The notes under the pieces are model-generated. The model saw nothing but the letters and a program-made list of their open reading frames with translations, did no database searches and had not been told where the DNA came from. 64,000 nucleotides of DNA. Origin: Metallyticus violacea. Lineage: Eukaryota > Arthropoda > Insecta > Mantodea > Metallyticidae. Every line of letters begins with the position of its first letter. The stretch's first letter is position 1. The position numbers and the translations under genes are program-made. Positions 34,888 to 46,529 of this stretch are shown piece after piece. The DNA lies in NCBI GenBank assembly GCA_030762175.1, contig CM060831.1, forward strand, positions 67,968,501 through 68,032,500, in the 5' to 3' direction.

Positions 34888-36460
34888 CAGGAGCCTGTTT
34901 TCTGTCATTGCAAGCTTTTCAGTGTAATATAAACATAACATTCTAAACCTTTCTTAGGCCAAATTCATATCACAAATGGCATTTCGCTACACATTATCAA
35001 CATAGAGATATCCAGTGATAATCAGGGGACATCGTGACTTACGGAACAGTCACGTAGGGCGTACTTCTGGCTTTGCCCTCTTGCTAAGACACCATTCAGA
35101 GATGAGATCGTTATTTTCCCTTATTGTTTTTCTCTTGAGAAAAGGGAAGATAAATGAGTACAAGAATGGACAGCAGCCTGGGTGACCAAGGTCCCTATGA
35201 GAGTGAGATGAAGTTGCAACCTTGTAGGGATCAAACATTGGTGACGGAAGTGCGTCACTCTGTATCCATGGCAACTACTGTTGCATGAACCTTCCAGCAC
35301 ATCCTAACAGAATAGCAGCATCTCCAGTTTTTCCATGTTTTACTAAAAAGTTAACAATTTTACATTTAAATCTGATTATGTATCTACCATTATTATAGCC
35401 CTTGCCAACTCACCGCACTGTTTTTAAAAGTCTATCTTCATAATCATAATCAGAGTTAAGAATGTTATTGTTTCGCGTTTGGAAGTCTATAATATGTCAA
35501 AGTTTTAACGCCTATGGTTTAAATTAAAAGTACTGTGCCTTAAACATGAAAAACAACAAACGTTTAATAATAGCTAAATTTCATCAAAAATTATAATTTG
35601 AAATATTTTTAAAAACGCGAAAACAATATTTAGTGGTTCCTTGTGGTCCTTTCAATAAACGAATACTGTTAAGTAAATTTTTATATAAAATATCGGCTGA
35701 CCTCTTCAGGAAATTTCTTTGAATGTTTTTAGTCCTAAAGCTTCAGCATGTAACATTAAAAAGTGCATATATAGCAGTGTTTTGTTTTTGTTCAATAAAA
35801 TAATCACTACTAAGTTCTGATTTTTAAAACAATATATTTATTCATGAGATGCTCAGCAAGCGCTATTACACCACATAAGTTGTACGGTTTAATTTACAGA
35901 TCTTTGCTCCAAACGATTCCATTAATGTTCCGCCCGCTTTCGCCCGAGTAGCTCCGATGTCTGATACGGTATTACAGAGCAAACCATCCAAGAGTTTACT
36001 CACACTTTGTGGAAAGATGGAGGAGAACGCTAGCGGTAAAAACACCATCTGTCTTGCACAATGACTTTGTTCCCTCTTGTAAGAATAACATGGACAGAAA
36101 TGAAATAAAATTAAATTAAATATTTAGATATTGTGTTAAACTTAGAGTATAACTAATCAATATTTTATCTATTTCTTATATTAATATATAACTAGGTGCT
36201 GAATGTATTAGAACGTTTCGTTCCCGCATCTTCCAAATAAGCTTTATGGCACTCTTTGCTACACTAACTTTTTTGTTTCACAGATCCCTTTCTTATTTCA
36301 TTATGTTTTATTTATTTTTTGTTTATTTATTGATATGTATCCCTTGAGCATGTGCTCTTCATAGGGGAAGAAATATAACAAGAGATTTTTGTACATTAAA
36401 ATCGCAATAATACACCTAGAAAATTATCATTTAACAACTATCTTTTAAATTATATATACC
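34888..36460. other. No gene recognised; possible SINE remnant near 35040-35280
   Basis: On the minus strand, AGAGTGACGCACTTCCGTCA followed by ATGTTTGATCCCTAC near 35228 loosely resembles a tRNA-like anticodon arm and B box, so a very old SINE is possible. A 60-codon minus-strand frame (35866-36048) is unrecognised. Confidence 0.35.
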
Positions 36461-36585
36461 TTGTCTTCTGGCCTTGGAAGAACTCAAGCAGTTCGAAATA
36501 TAGCGATTACTAATCTGCGACTTTTTCTTAGTTTTTCTGCTTTTCTAGTTATTGTTTATATATATTACTGATCCGTTTTCAGAAT
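36461..36585 (+). repeat. LINE-tail-related repeat, plus orientation
   Basis: TTGTCTTCTGGCCTTGGAAG and CAAGCAGTTCGAAATAT match, with changes, TGTCTTCTGCCTTTGAAGGA and TTGCTCGAAATAT at 46530-46568. The later part, GACTTTTTCTTAGTTTTTCT and GCTTTTCTAGTTATTGTTTA, is the reverse complement of 46720-46785. It is a partial copy of the 3' non-coding tail that follows the LINE C-terminus at 21.7 kb. Confidence 0.6.
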
Positions 36586-37979
36586 TTTTGGTCTATAATT
36601 CCCAATATTGCAAAAAGTTGCTGATAAGTGGTTGCCATGTCAATGTGCTACAATATTTCAGCCAAGTGACTAAATGTAATTTTTCAGTTACAATGTATAT
36701 ACACTAAATATCAATACCTATATTTGTTTTTATTTACATTGATTGAAACTATGGACACTGTTGTCATAAAATATATTCTGTGAAGATCTAGGCCTCAATA
36801 ATAAATACTCGTTCGTCTATGGTGCTTTTAAGCATTACTATATCAACATGGCAAAACGACGTGCCAAATATGTTTCAACCAATCATCGTTTTTAGCGCGC
36901 TCCTCAATCTATCGGTGAAAAACAAGTTAACTTTTCGCTTGTTCGTACTGTATTAGAACAAAACAGGAAAAAATAGCTAATGTTACATCGAAGGATAGAT
37001 AAATAAACAATCTATAATCATATTTTATTCTCAATATCACGTGATTAGGCAGTTGATACATACCCTGTTATGCTACAATGATTTGATTCGCCTTTATATT
37101 CAAGATACACCCCACACACTGCTGTCAGGAAATCTGCCTATAATCCAGTACAACAGAGCTATAGACTGCGAAACCAATGATATGTAAACCCTTAACAGTG
37201 GCACAAAGCCAACAGAATGAGCACCTTTTCATTACTTTGTAGGTTTAACATAATGAAATCATTCATAAAGCGGTCAATGGTTGGCTTCGTTTGCACGCGA
37301 AATGTGATAAATGGGCATACAGTGAACGAGAGGGCTGTGTTGGCCAACTGCAAATCGAGCAGAAGTCGAGAGAGCAGTTATAGAGGATGTGTGATTTGTA
37401 AAAAGTTGAAAGAAATACGAACTAGCTTTTTATACAAAAAAGCGAAAAATTTCAAGATAATCTAATGAAAAAATAAGCAATAATACAGTAACCATACATC
37501 CTTTTATGAAATTTATCTTATGTTCACATTACACAGTAGCATTCATTATATTTATAAATTTACTATTCATGATAAACAACACTTTTGCAATTAGGACACT
37601 CGGACTATTGTAGGAACTTATTTTTGTAACAATTATACATAATCTCATATGATGGAAGGGTAACTAAAAATGAAGTGATTGTGCATACTGATTTGAAAAG
37701 CAGAAGCTGGGATAAGTGGATGATATCCTTGAAGGGGGCTAAGGCATCATTGTATTAGATAAGCTACTTTTAAAAAATACATTAATGGCTTAAAAGTTTC
37801 CAGAAAGTCCTTTTGTACTTATATTATATCTAAATTTTTATCAAATATTGTAATAATGGAAACAGTGGATTGAAATAAACAATAATTAATAAGAGGATAT
37901 TAAATTGGTGCAAAAAGTAAACCTCTGAACTTCGAATTAAGCTAGATAACCTTTTAAAAAATGTCTTGGTGTACACGCA
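36586..37979. other. AT-rich DNA, no gene seen
   Basis: An 82-codon plus-strand frame (37217-37465) is unrecognised. Nothing else was identified. Confidence 0.5.
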
Positions 37980-38185
37980 AACAGAAATGGTTCAGCCAAC
38001 GTTTCCAAAAGGGGCAACTTCCGGGGGAAGGAATGATATAAGGCAGACACCAGTGGTTAAGAATGGGCGGTGACTGCGCGGACGCAGATGGGGTTCCTAA
38101 CATGCTTCCAGATAGAACACCCTGACGCAGGTGGAGTGCCTCCCCCCGAGTAGTTCGAGCCCCATAGAATATCCGCTTCCCTATA
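37980..38185 (+). repeat. Repeat C, copy 3
   Basis: It contains GGGGCAACTTCCGGGGGAAG, GGCAGACACCAGTGG, CGGTGACTGCGCGGACGCAG, GGGGTTCCTAACATGCTTCC and AGATAGAACACCCTGACGCA in the same order as the copies at 23.7 and 26.4 kb. The 5' third and the 3' end are diverged. Confidence 0.72.
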
Positions 38186-38387
38186 ACGGTAATATCAGTA
38201 TAAAATGATGTGAGATGGGAGAGCGCTCAGTAGAGAGCAAGCAGTTCAGGTCAATACCTTCTTAAGACGCAACTTTCAGCCAGTCTCAATACATTAACTG
38301 AATTGATTGTTGTCTTTATACGTACACAACAAACAATGCATGCTATGCAAGCACTGACGTAACAGAAGACCAGCAAAAAGGAAGTTA

Positions 38388-38453
38388 ATGGAGCCCTCTA
38401 GCGAGAAACTGCGGCGGTTTACAGAAAAACGAATATCAGCATTGAATTCAGAG
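38388..38453 (+). CDS. Candidate short coding first exon (22 codons) with strong 5' splice site
   Basis: An ATG at 38388 opens a 22-codon frame that reads MEPSSEKLRRFTEKRISALN and then SE. It ends exactly at GAG|GTAAGTAA, a near-consensus 5' splice site in phase 0. The codons are less AT-biased than the surroundings and the peptide is charged and hydrophilic, as in many real N-termini. The frame is closed upstream by a TGA at 38355. The base at -3 of the ATG is T, not ideal, while +4 is G, which is favourable. I do not recognise the peptide. No matching downstream exon could be assigned, so it may be chance or part of an unrecognised transposon. It begins about 200 bases after repeat C copy 3. 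Confidence 0.28.
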
Positions 38454-38459
38454 GTAAGT

Positions 38460-39214
38460 AAATGACCTTATAGATGAATTTTGGTGCAATATGTTTATTC
38501 AAATCCGAAGATGTTTATTATTACAATATCAAAATTGCACCAAAAAGTTTATTACTTTTATTATGTTCATGCATAAGATTCCAAGTCACTTACAGATAGT
38601 TAGTTACTTTTTATAAATTGTCTAGAAAAATGAAATTCCCTGAAATGCAAATGTAGTACTTTTCGGAAATAATGAAATGAAATGTATACTAGATTACTGT
38701 ATAGTTTTCACAAATATCCCTACTAGTTTATGGAGAATAACACTTCATGACAAATTATTTCATTGCGCATGAAATGCATTATTCTTTGTAGCATTCACCG
38801 GGTACAACCTAAACGAATAAGCATGACATTGCTATGAAAATGACTAATAGACCCCTAGGTTAGTTTATTTCTTAAATGAGATCAGTAACTTCACTAAAAT
38901 GGTGGCTCAGTTATTACATTGAATTTGTTAGGACAGATTTGAAGCAGTCACTAGCCTTTGAAAATAGCTGCAATTACCAGTCACCTTGCAAACTGGAAGG
39001 AAAAAAAAAATGCATTTCAGTTCACATGTGTGGGTGGGTTATATTTTTGAATTGATAAAAGAATGAAGCAATTAATGTCATATATATGTGCGAAAAGTTT
39101 AGAACCGTGTGTAATATTACTTTTTCACAAGTGATGGTACACACTGAAAGGGGGAAAGAACGTGATATTAGACGCATATTGAACTGTTTTTGAGATTAGC
39201 AAATGTAAGGATAA
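38460..39214. other. AT-rich DNA, no gene seen
   Basis: Nothing recognised. If the exon at 38388 is real, this is intron. Confidence 0.45.
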
Positions 39215-39312
39215 CAATCCTTAAGTATGTTCCCCCACAGCAACGTCAGAGTATGTGGAGCATACACGATGGTGCTCCAACACATTTTACTGCAACAGCA
39301 AAAGCGTAGTAT
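39215..39312 (+). pseudogene. DDE transposase fragment (IS630-Tc1-mariner superfamily)
   Basis: A short plus-strand frame reads QQRQSMWSIHDGAPTHFTAT. This fits the F-x-H-D-G-A-P-x-H-F box around the second catalytic Asp of DUF4817-type and related insect transposases. A stop follows within a few codons. Nothing else of the enzyme is recognisable nearby. Confidence 0.6.
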
Positions 39313-39719
39313 GATTTTTTTTTTGTTTATACAATTGAAGAACTTTAGAACTGAGAATGATCGCTGCTTGTCAGCAATTTAGAAATAAACCGATGCAGTT
39401 CTAAAGAATTAGAAACTCAATTCTGATATAAGTGCAATGTGGCATTTTGAGCACCTTCTGCCACAAGTAACATCTTGTTTGTTAAACACAGTAAAAATTA
39501 TATATGTACAATTGTTTAATAAAGGTTATTTCTAGCAAGATGTAAGTTTTATTTTTGCAACCTGTTGCTAACTAGCTGGCGTATAAAGTAGGAAAAGGCA
39601 CGATGTATCCATGTGTACAATCAACCAAGTCAATGAGGGAACTTGACCATACATTTGTCAACAAACAACCCTGCAATAAGCTACCGGCACCAATTAAACA
39701 ACATACATTATCCAAACTG

Positions 39720-40250
39720 GTGGGCGGCGGTTGTCAAAATTCGGTTTAAACGATATTTGGCAGAAGGGCATTGAAAACAGGTGTGATGTACTGAAAAAAA
39801 TCAAAAGACGGCTGTCTGGAAATAGAGGCAATGCTTGCATATGTCATATCTGTACCTGCAGAGCGAAATTAAAACTAGATGGAGTAAAGAGGCCTACATC
39901 ATGGAGCTAGGCACAAAATAGAAGTCGGAAATAGCGTGGCTTAAACTGGGAGGCTGGAAGGCACGTAAAGGTTGTTGACGAGGAAGGCAGGAGGATTTGC
40001 TCATTATGTGTGGCACCCGAAGACTGGGTGCACATTTTGGCTAAGTGCGCATAGACAGAAGATTAAAAGAATATCCCACATTCATTTTTGAATTCCAGTA
40101 GGGGGAGGCTGGGAATTTAATTGTAAATAGACGAAATTGGCTAAACCAGGGTATTTTCTTAAATGAAACATGTGGTTCTAGGGACAAGACATTTTTGTAC
40201 ATAAAAATATGAACATTTATATGAATATCAGAATTATTGTACATATGTTT
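39720..40250 (+). pseudogene. LINE C-terminus, copy 2 (zinc-knuckle end)
   Basis: Plus-strand pieces read DIWQKGIENRCDVLKKIK, then in another frame RWSKEAYIMELGTK, then SEIAWLKLGGWKARKVVDEE and CSLCVAPEDWVHILAKC, a C-x2-C-x7-H-x4-C knuckle. The spacing and the W-K-A-x-K lead-in match the minus-strand fragment at 21.7-22.3 kb. After an in-frame stop, GIFLNETCGSRDKTFLYIKI may be the extreme C-terminus. Stops and frameshifts interrupt the frame and the reverse transcriptase is missing. In intact relatives this knuckle sits behind the RT domain and is thought to bind nucleic acid. Confidence 0.8.
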
Positions 40251-40999
40251 GTTTCATGTGTGTACGTGTGAGTGCGTTCTTGTTAATCTTGTTGTTTTCT
40301 TTTGTTGAAATTAATTTCAGAAATGAAGTATTTTACAAGAGTATGGATGGTCTTGCAACCCATGCGACTATGATGTGCAATATATGGATACCTAGTTTAA
40401 TTTATTTAATAAATGCTGCTACGATATTTTTTGTTTCTAATATCGTGCACTTTTGACCTTTTCAGTTTGGATTACTACTTTTAAAATCTTTATATCATTT
40501 AAAATTTTCTGAGTATTAATTAAACGAGGTTAAATATTATTTTTAAAATTCTAATTGGAATAATCCAATTAGAGTTACTGTATGTGAAAGATACACAAGC
40601 ATAATAGCAACCCAGTTCTCTATGGGCTTCTATGCAACTATCTCTCAGGCCGAGTATCTTGCCGCTGTTGATGGATAAACTGTAAAGTGGGTGCCTATAA
40701 AGCACAGAAGTTTGTCTGCCAATCAAAAGACTCTCTGAACAGCATGCCGTGTCCAAAGCGACTACAGTTTGGAGTGTTTCTCAACGAGACGATCTTGTTA
40801 ACGTTTGGGATCCACAAAGTTGCCTGCCATTGAAATACAGTTTGCAAAGTTTGCCTTGGTTTAGAGAACACAATATGTAGCACCCGGTATATAATGCAGT
40901 ATTCTATCATTGTCTAAAATGCATTATAAATAGTTTAATAGATACCGAAATTTCCATAGCCCGTAAATCATTCCTGACATCCGAACTGTTTATGAATGA
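40251..40999. other. AT-rich DNA with a small hairpin
   Basis: TCTAATTGGA (40550-40559) and TCCAATTAGA (40564-40573) form a 10-bp stem with a 4-base loop. No gene was seen. Confidence 0.5.
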
Positions 41000-41450
41000 C
41001 TTTTAGTTTACCACAACGAGAGAATATCGATGAGGATATCAATGGCCATCGATTCCAGGCGTCGCGCCAGAATCGCTTCGCGAGGTGCTTTTGACACGAT
41101 GGCAAGCAAGGCGTGGCGGCAGGGATTCTTGTCTAATTCTGGAAACGTTCATTGGCAGTAACGAGGATTTATTAAACGAGTTGGAAATAGCTGGCAGCGA
41201 GAGGCAAAGGCTTTAAACCGAACATGTGTCATTCTGTTCCGGAGGGAATCGCGCCGCCGTTGCTACGGAGATTAACAAGCCTGGCCCTGTGTTTGCATAC
41301 AGACTTTACGTTGTTATTGCAAGGAGATTACGAACCCAGTGGCAGATTTGTTTCCCAGGATTCGGCTTACACGAAACACCACAGAAAAGTGCGCCGCAGC
41401 ATCGTTAGCTTCTGGCTACAGCTGCTATTGTTGAAAGCATTCTAGACTAA
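41000..41450. other. GC-rich island of unknown function
   Basis: This segment stands out sharply from the AT-rich flanks. Frames on the plus strand overlap at 41224-41445 and 41226-41408, and neither is recognised. There are no inverted repeats, tRNA-like boxes or matches elsewhere in the window. It is a candidate conserved non-coding element, an unannotated exon, or an old single-copy insertion. The sequence alone does not decide. Confidence 0.4.
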
Positions 41451-41699
41451 GGGATTCTGGAAAGACGACTGTGTAGTTGAAAAAGGAATAGGTAGAACTT
41501 TGATGCAAATCTTATCAGTAAGATAAAGTGAAGCGACAAAAACTTTTTTTCTCAGCGAGCAGAATCATTGATCTCGTGGGATACAATCTTACTGCGACAG
41601 CACAGCAAATTTACTCAGATGAAGTGAAGGGATACAACACAAAACATCCTACTGTCAAAATAAATGACTAGTTATATAGAAAAAGAACTTTTACATTAA

Positions 41700-41945
41700 A
41701 ACTTTTTCAGACTGCGAGTAAACCGCTTGCCTTCTACAGCGACGATGTGGATCGATTCCGTCAGCCCTAAGTGGAACATCGTCTCAATATTCCCTTCATC
41801 AATCTAGGAAATACAGTACAGACTTGCCCTTGTTCGAGGTTATCATATGGCTGGGTGGAAACTCGTGTTCCATCGTTCTGCGACGATTTCCTTCAGCAAG
41901 GTTCCCCTATAAAATTCATTTTTGAAAGCTGTAAAATTTGGGGCC
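41700..41945 (+). mobile_element. tRNA-headed SINE remnant of a fourth type
   Basis: GCGAGTAAACCGCTTGCCTT followed by CAGCGACGATGTGGATCGAT has the arrangement of a tRNA-like D arm, anticodon arm and B box (GGATCGATTCC). The body has AACTCGTGTTCCATCGTTCT, CGACGATTTCCTTCAGCAAG and GTTCCCCTATAAAATTCA. It is a single copy in this window, so the borders are approximate. Confidence 0.5.
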
Positions 41946-42612
41946 TGAATAATTTTTTGTAATGAGAGTGGTGATCTAGGAAACTGATTAATTATTCATT
42001 GTATGCATAATTCTCTATATATGTATCTTTTTACTGTCTTGCAGTAATATAATTGTGTGTAGGCCTTAAGCCGTTTACCCTTATTTATACTATATATTGC
42101 AACTGTTGTCATTTTACCAAAATCTTCCTTCATGGTTTGATCGATAAGTGAGATCTGTAAGGGAATTTCAGTTAACATATCTAAAATTAAATTAATGCTT
42201 CATATATTTATAATTTAAACGAAGAATGCTTTAAAATGAAAAAATTAGGATAATTAATATTTGATTCATACATATGGATTACTTTGAAGCTGAAGATAAG
42301 ATATTCCATTAAATTGGTACATAATTTATGATTGTTAAACTATATTAAATATCATATTTAGCATTTGAGTTTGTCCTTCATATGTTGCAATTAAAATCAA
42401 TAACACAACAATCCATATTCTATGTAATGCGTTCCTTGTCCAATTCCTTCCTCCATTAAACCGCTTGTCCGCATTTACTCATGGCAGTATTCAGCAGTGA
42501 ACTCGACCCTGATTTCTTTCATTTGAGAATCTCATTTTAATAAATAAATCAGTGAACATTTATATCATATAATATTCACAATTTTAATCACAATGAATTT
42601 ACTAAATCAAAT
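41946..42612. other. AT-rich DNA, no gene seen
   Basis: Nothing recognised. Confidence 0.5.
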
Positions 42613-42620
42613 GTGTTAAA

Positions 42621-42902
42621 ACTGCCACAGTGGCCGAGGTCGTTAAGACGCGGACTCGTGAGCGGGAGGTCTGAGGTTCGAATCCCACCAGGACCGTACT
42701 CCCTGACTGGGATTTTTTTTCAGGTTTCCCTCAGTCCTCATAACTGGCATATGCCGGGGAGGTACCTAAATTTAGGCCTGGAACTCTTCCTTCCTTAAAA
42801 AAAAATCCTTTCCCAATTTATCATTTCATCTCACGTATCTTCAGTGTCCACCGTCTGTAGTGCCTTAGTAGTAAAAACGGGCGTTAAACACTACCCAAAA
42901 AA
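42621..42902 (+). mobile_element. SINE family A, copy 4, with target-site duplication
   Basis: The copy is well preserved: head with A box TGGCCGAGGTCGTTAAG and B box GGTTCGAATCC, body with GCCGGGGAGGTACC and AGTAGTAAAAACGGGCGTTA, short A-rich tail. An 8-bp duplication GTGTTAAA flanks it (42613-42620 and 42903-42910). It lies immediately upstream of a family B SINE in the same orientation. Confidence 0.93.
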
Positions 42903-42910
42903 GTGTTAAA

Positions 42911-43135
42911 CCCAAGCTCGCGGGTTCAATCCTGGCCAGGACCAATAGCTTTTTTTTTTTTGGCTTAATCGGAAGGAAAGTAAAGCAGTGGGTACCAAGC
43001 CATAGATTTACGGCATGTAAAAGAACCTCAATCCTGAAAGAAAAGGCTTCTGAGCAAAATTTACGGACAGTTTCACGCCCTGAATAGAATGGGACGCTGA
43101 TGACCTGAGATGTTAAAGAGCTACATAAATAAACC
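42911..43135 (+). mobile_element. SINE family B, copy 3 (starts at the B box)
   Basis: It begins CCCAAGCTCGCGGGTTCAAT, at almost the same point in the tRNA-like head as the copy at 8150. It contains the B box (GGTTCAATCC) but not the A box. The body keeps GGAAGGAAAGTAAAGC, ATTTACGGCATG, AAAGAACCTCAATCCTGAAA and GACGCTGATGACCTGAGATG. A run of T (42949-42961) replaces part of the linker. The family A SINE directly upstream has its own duplication, so the two are separate insertions. Confidence 0.92.
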
Positions 43136-44214
43136 AACCTAATATCACGACACAAATGCATAAAGGGACGGTCAGAAAGTAATAGGAATTATGGTACAAC
43201 ATCGTAGTTAATGGAGAAAATGAAGAAGGTACATACGTATTGTTTAACCTGTGCAATTCATCGGTAGATATCATGAGATCGAGAAATTATTCTCCAAGTT
43301 CATATTATTATGGAAATCTTCTGACATACACCATTTAATTTTTTTTATTCGCCATATTAGAAAACGATCACGTATCTGGCATACCCTTTCCAAGCTTTTT
43401 ATCATTCTGATCTGTCATTGACTTCATCGACAGTAACATATCAATTCTCCAATTAGTAAGTGACGCTATTTTTTCTCCCTTACTTAACTCGCTTCACTAG
43501 GTTTCCTGAAACAGTTCTAACCACAGATCAGTAATATCTGTCGATGAATGTCAATTGATTTTAAGCCTTCTGCATGCAAAAATCGTACCCCTCCACGTTA
43601 TTCAACTCTGATGCAATTCAATCTTATCTGTCATGTTTAATGCTAAGCGACAGACGCCATACTACCCACTTAAATTTAAGTTGAATTGATTGACGTTTGT
43701 CTTGATTAAAAAAAAGAACTTGAGCATTAAAGCCACATAATAATATCACTTAGTGAAATTTGCAACCGTATCTCTAATGGAAACATTTCGAGGATAATGT
43801 TAAGCAGATAATCGCAGAACGCGAGGAATCAGAATCAAGTGAGTTAATTAATGCGCTTAAGTTTAGAATAATTAGCATAAAAGGACCATAGCATGGAGTA
43901 ATTTTAAAACAAGACAAACACACAGATCGAAAGTCAATAACGGTACAATTTATTGAAAGACTAAATGGTTCAATTTTTCGGCCCATTCTAACACAATCCT
44001 TATTTGAATAATTATTCTCATTTTATATGAGCAAAGTAATTCCTTAGTAAAACTTACATACACTTGCAGATTTAACTTCCTGTTTTATATGCACCTAACG
44101 AATATATATTATACATAATATACAGAAAACAAAGTCTTAACTGCTCTAAGAAAATTTTAAATGAATGCTAACATTTGCTAAGCAAATAGTATGATGCACA
44201 ATTTATAAATGGAC

Positions 44215-44217
<3 letters not shown>
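43136..44217. other. AT-rich DNA, no gene seen
   Basis: Nothing recognised. Confidence 0.5.

Positions 44218-44265
<48 letters not shown>
44218..44265. repeat. (TTA)16 microsatellite
   Basis: A pure TTA trinucleotide array. Confidence 0.96.
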
Positions 44266-44267
<2 letters not shown>

Positions 44268-44439
44268 AGCATATTAGGTCCTTTAGTATCATATATGACA
44301 ATATATTAATTTTTGCATAGATCACTACACCTAGAGGTTGTGCCTGTTTACCTATTCGTGTCCTTGATAGCAGTTGAACAAGCTGAAAATATGTTGTGTC
44401 AACAGAATATAAAAAATTAAAATATGAGGGCAGGAAGGG

Positions 44440-44900
44440 AAATAATGGCAACATATTCATAAGCAGTAAACCTTTAATGTAATCACCTGCCACATTTTCA
44501 CACCTGTTTTGGAAGATACTGGACATCCGTAGCCGATTCTTTTTGTTGATGTTTCAGCAGGAGTGCTCCATTGCGACATTGTAGTGTGACATTGTTGACT
44601 TCTGCCGCTAACTTCTTCACTATCCAATAACGATCGACCTCCAGTAATGATTGAATCAAATCGATGTTATTGCGCTTTAAGAACAAGACACGGTGCATCT
44701 TCCATTCTATTTCTTCCTTGTCGAAAGTATGACACCAAACGGATCACCGTCGATCATTATAATTGGCTTCTTGCAGAGCTGCATGACATTCCTTCAAGTG
44801 CCAACTTTTAATCCATGTACACTGTTCACTTTTAGAAAGCATCCCTTTAGGGCGATCCAAATTCGACGGTTTCGCATTCGTCCGTCCACAGATAATGCAC
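44440..44900 (-). pseudogene. Mariner transposase relic with most of the middle missing
   Basis: Minus-strand pieces from 44900 downwards read LSKSEQCTWIKSWHLKECHA and ALQEANYNDRR, matching the first helix-turn-helix (E-Q-R-x-x-I-K-F ... A-L-x-x-A). Next is SLLEVDRYWIVKKLAAEVN, matching the second helix-turn-helix (D-R-R-x-T-V-x-x-L-A). Almost directly after it comes NRCENVAGDYIKG, matching the C-terminal R-C-x-x-C-x-x-x-x-G-D-Y-x-x-x ending. The whole catalytic domain appears to be deleted, as in many MITE-like derivatives. Terminal repeats were not identified. The individual matches are weak, but their order supports the call. Confidence 0.5.
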
Positions 44901-44980
44901 TAGTGATACTGAGTATGCACCCTCACATGCTCAGTAACACATGGAGTCAGTGTTACACTATTTTATTTTCAGTCCTGTAA

Positions 44981-45376
44981 ATACTGCTAGAAGTGCTAAT
45001 GTTTGGTACTTTTCAAACATTTAGAAGAACGAATACTGGTCTAAACAGATTAAATTTAGAAATATACATAAAATTAGCAGCCATATCTTTCAGGAATCAC
45101 CACTGATACCTAGAAATAAATAAGCACATTCTGGTATCATATCTTTCTACATTTTTCTTACTGTTGTTTTTATTTGAAAATTACAAATATTCAGTGTTTT
45201 TGTTCCATTTTTATTCTTGTTGCACATTTGCATACTGCAACCAAGTTAATCCTAATTTATAATCCTTAAATCTAAAAAGGGGAAATACATGTGAAAACTC
45301 ATATAATATAGTTAACGGGAGAGCAAATCAAGAAGGTAATCAATGCAATTGACTCACAGGTATTAGATCTGAATAC

Positions 45377-45434
<58 letters not shown>

Positions 45435-46529
45435 AAGTTGATGATCCAGAACTATCAGTTCGCCTCCAACAATGTCAATAAATGAATTAAGGAGGATTTA
45501 ATCAATGCACCAGATTCAAAAGACCACATACTAATCTCGAAACATGAAAACGCTGAAAAACATATGAAAATTATAGATTTCGGCAAATATTTATATCAGT
45601 GATATTTCCCCAATGTTTTAAATGTTTTATACTTTTCAACCTGGTGTTGATCGCAGTGCAAAAACAAAAAACATAGTGGGAAATAATAGTTCTGTAGAAA
45701 ACCAATAAAAGCCGAAGCAACTATGCTAACAACACCGCTAGTCGAGCTTATCACACTGAGGCAAAGAGAAAACGGCTTAAAAAGCTTGTTTTTGAAAGTT
45801 TATGATACCTCAGCTCAGAGAGTCTATTCTCCATCTAAAAGCTCCTTTACAAGTACGTGACTTTTTTATTGCGACAGCAATTTAAAACCGAATTTAGAGC
45901 GCTATAAACTCACCCAATATGTCCCATGAATTATCTTGGAACCCAGCCAAACTGCTGTACTCAAATTTCCGTTCGAGAGCTTTGCAGAATCTTGTAACCA
46001 AATTACGTCTGCCATGTCGCTAAAACTTTGAAGAGTTGGATCTTCTCTAACTTTAACAATATTTAAAATACTACTTCTGTCTTAACATATCCAGTAACGA
46101 ACAAACCAGATTATCGTGATGAGAATATGTACTATGTTTCAAGCCAATGACCTCTCGTTTATCGAACCTTTTCTAAATAACACAATGGTTTTCTGAAAAT
46201 CATTTTACAACAAAAGTTTTCATAGCGTAAGAAGTACAACAACTTTTTTGTTGCCATTTATTTTCTTCTTCTATTATATACATGGGTTACTTTCAGTTGA
46301 ATTGTTGCTTCACTCAAACTGTTTTAACTACAATTTGTCTCAGTAAACTTTTTAAAATTGTGTTCACATTTCTATTTCAATGTCCTCAAATTATGTCGTG
46401 GTGTTTCAATGTGTTGGTTATATGCGTATATTCCAAAAATTCTGCAATAATTTGGCTTTCAACCTTTCTTCAACTACTTTCTTTGGATTTTGTGCTTCCC
46501 TGAAATTGTGGGATTAATTTTATATGCAT
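44981..46529. other. No gene recognised; (TTA)n array inside
   Basis: It holds a TTA microsatellite (45377-45433) and otherwise AT-rich DNA. The part 45870-46050 is slightly GC-richer without an open frame. Confidence 0.5.
45377..45433. repeat. (TTA)19 microsatellite
   Basis: A pure TAT/TTA trinucleotide array of about 57 bases. Confidence 0.96.
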
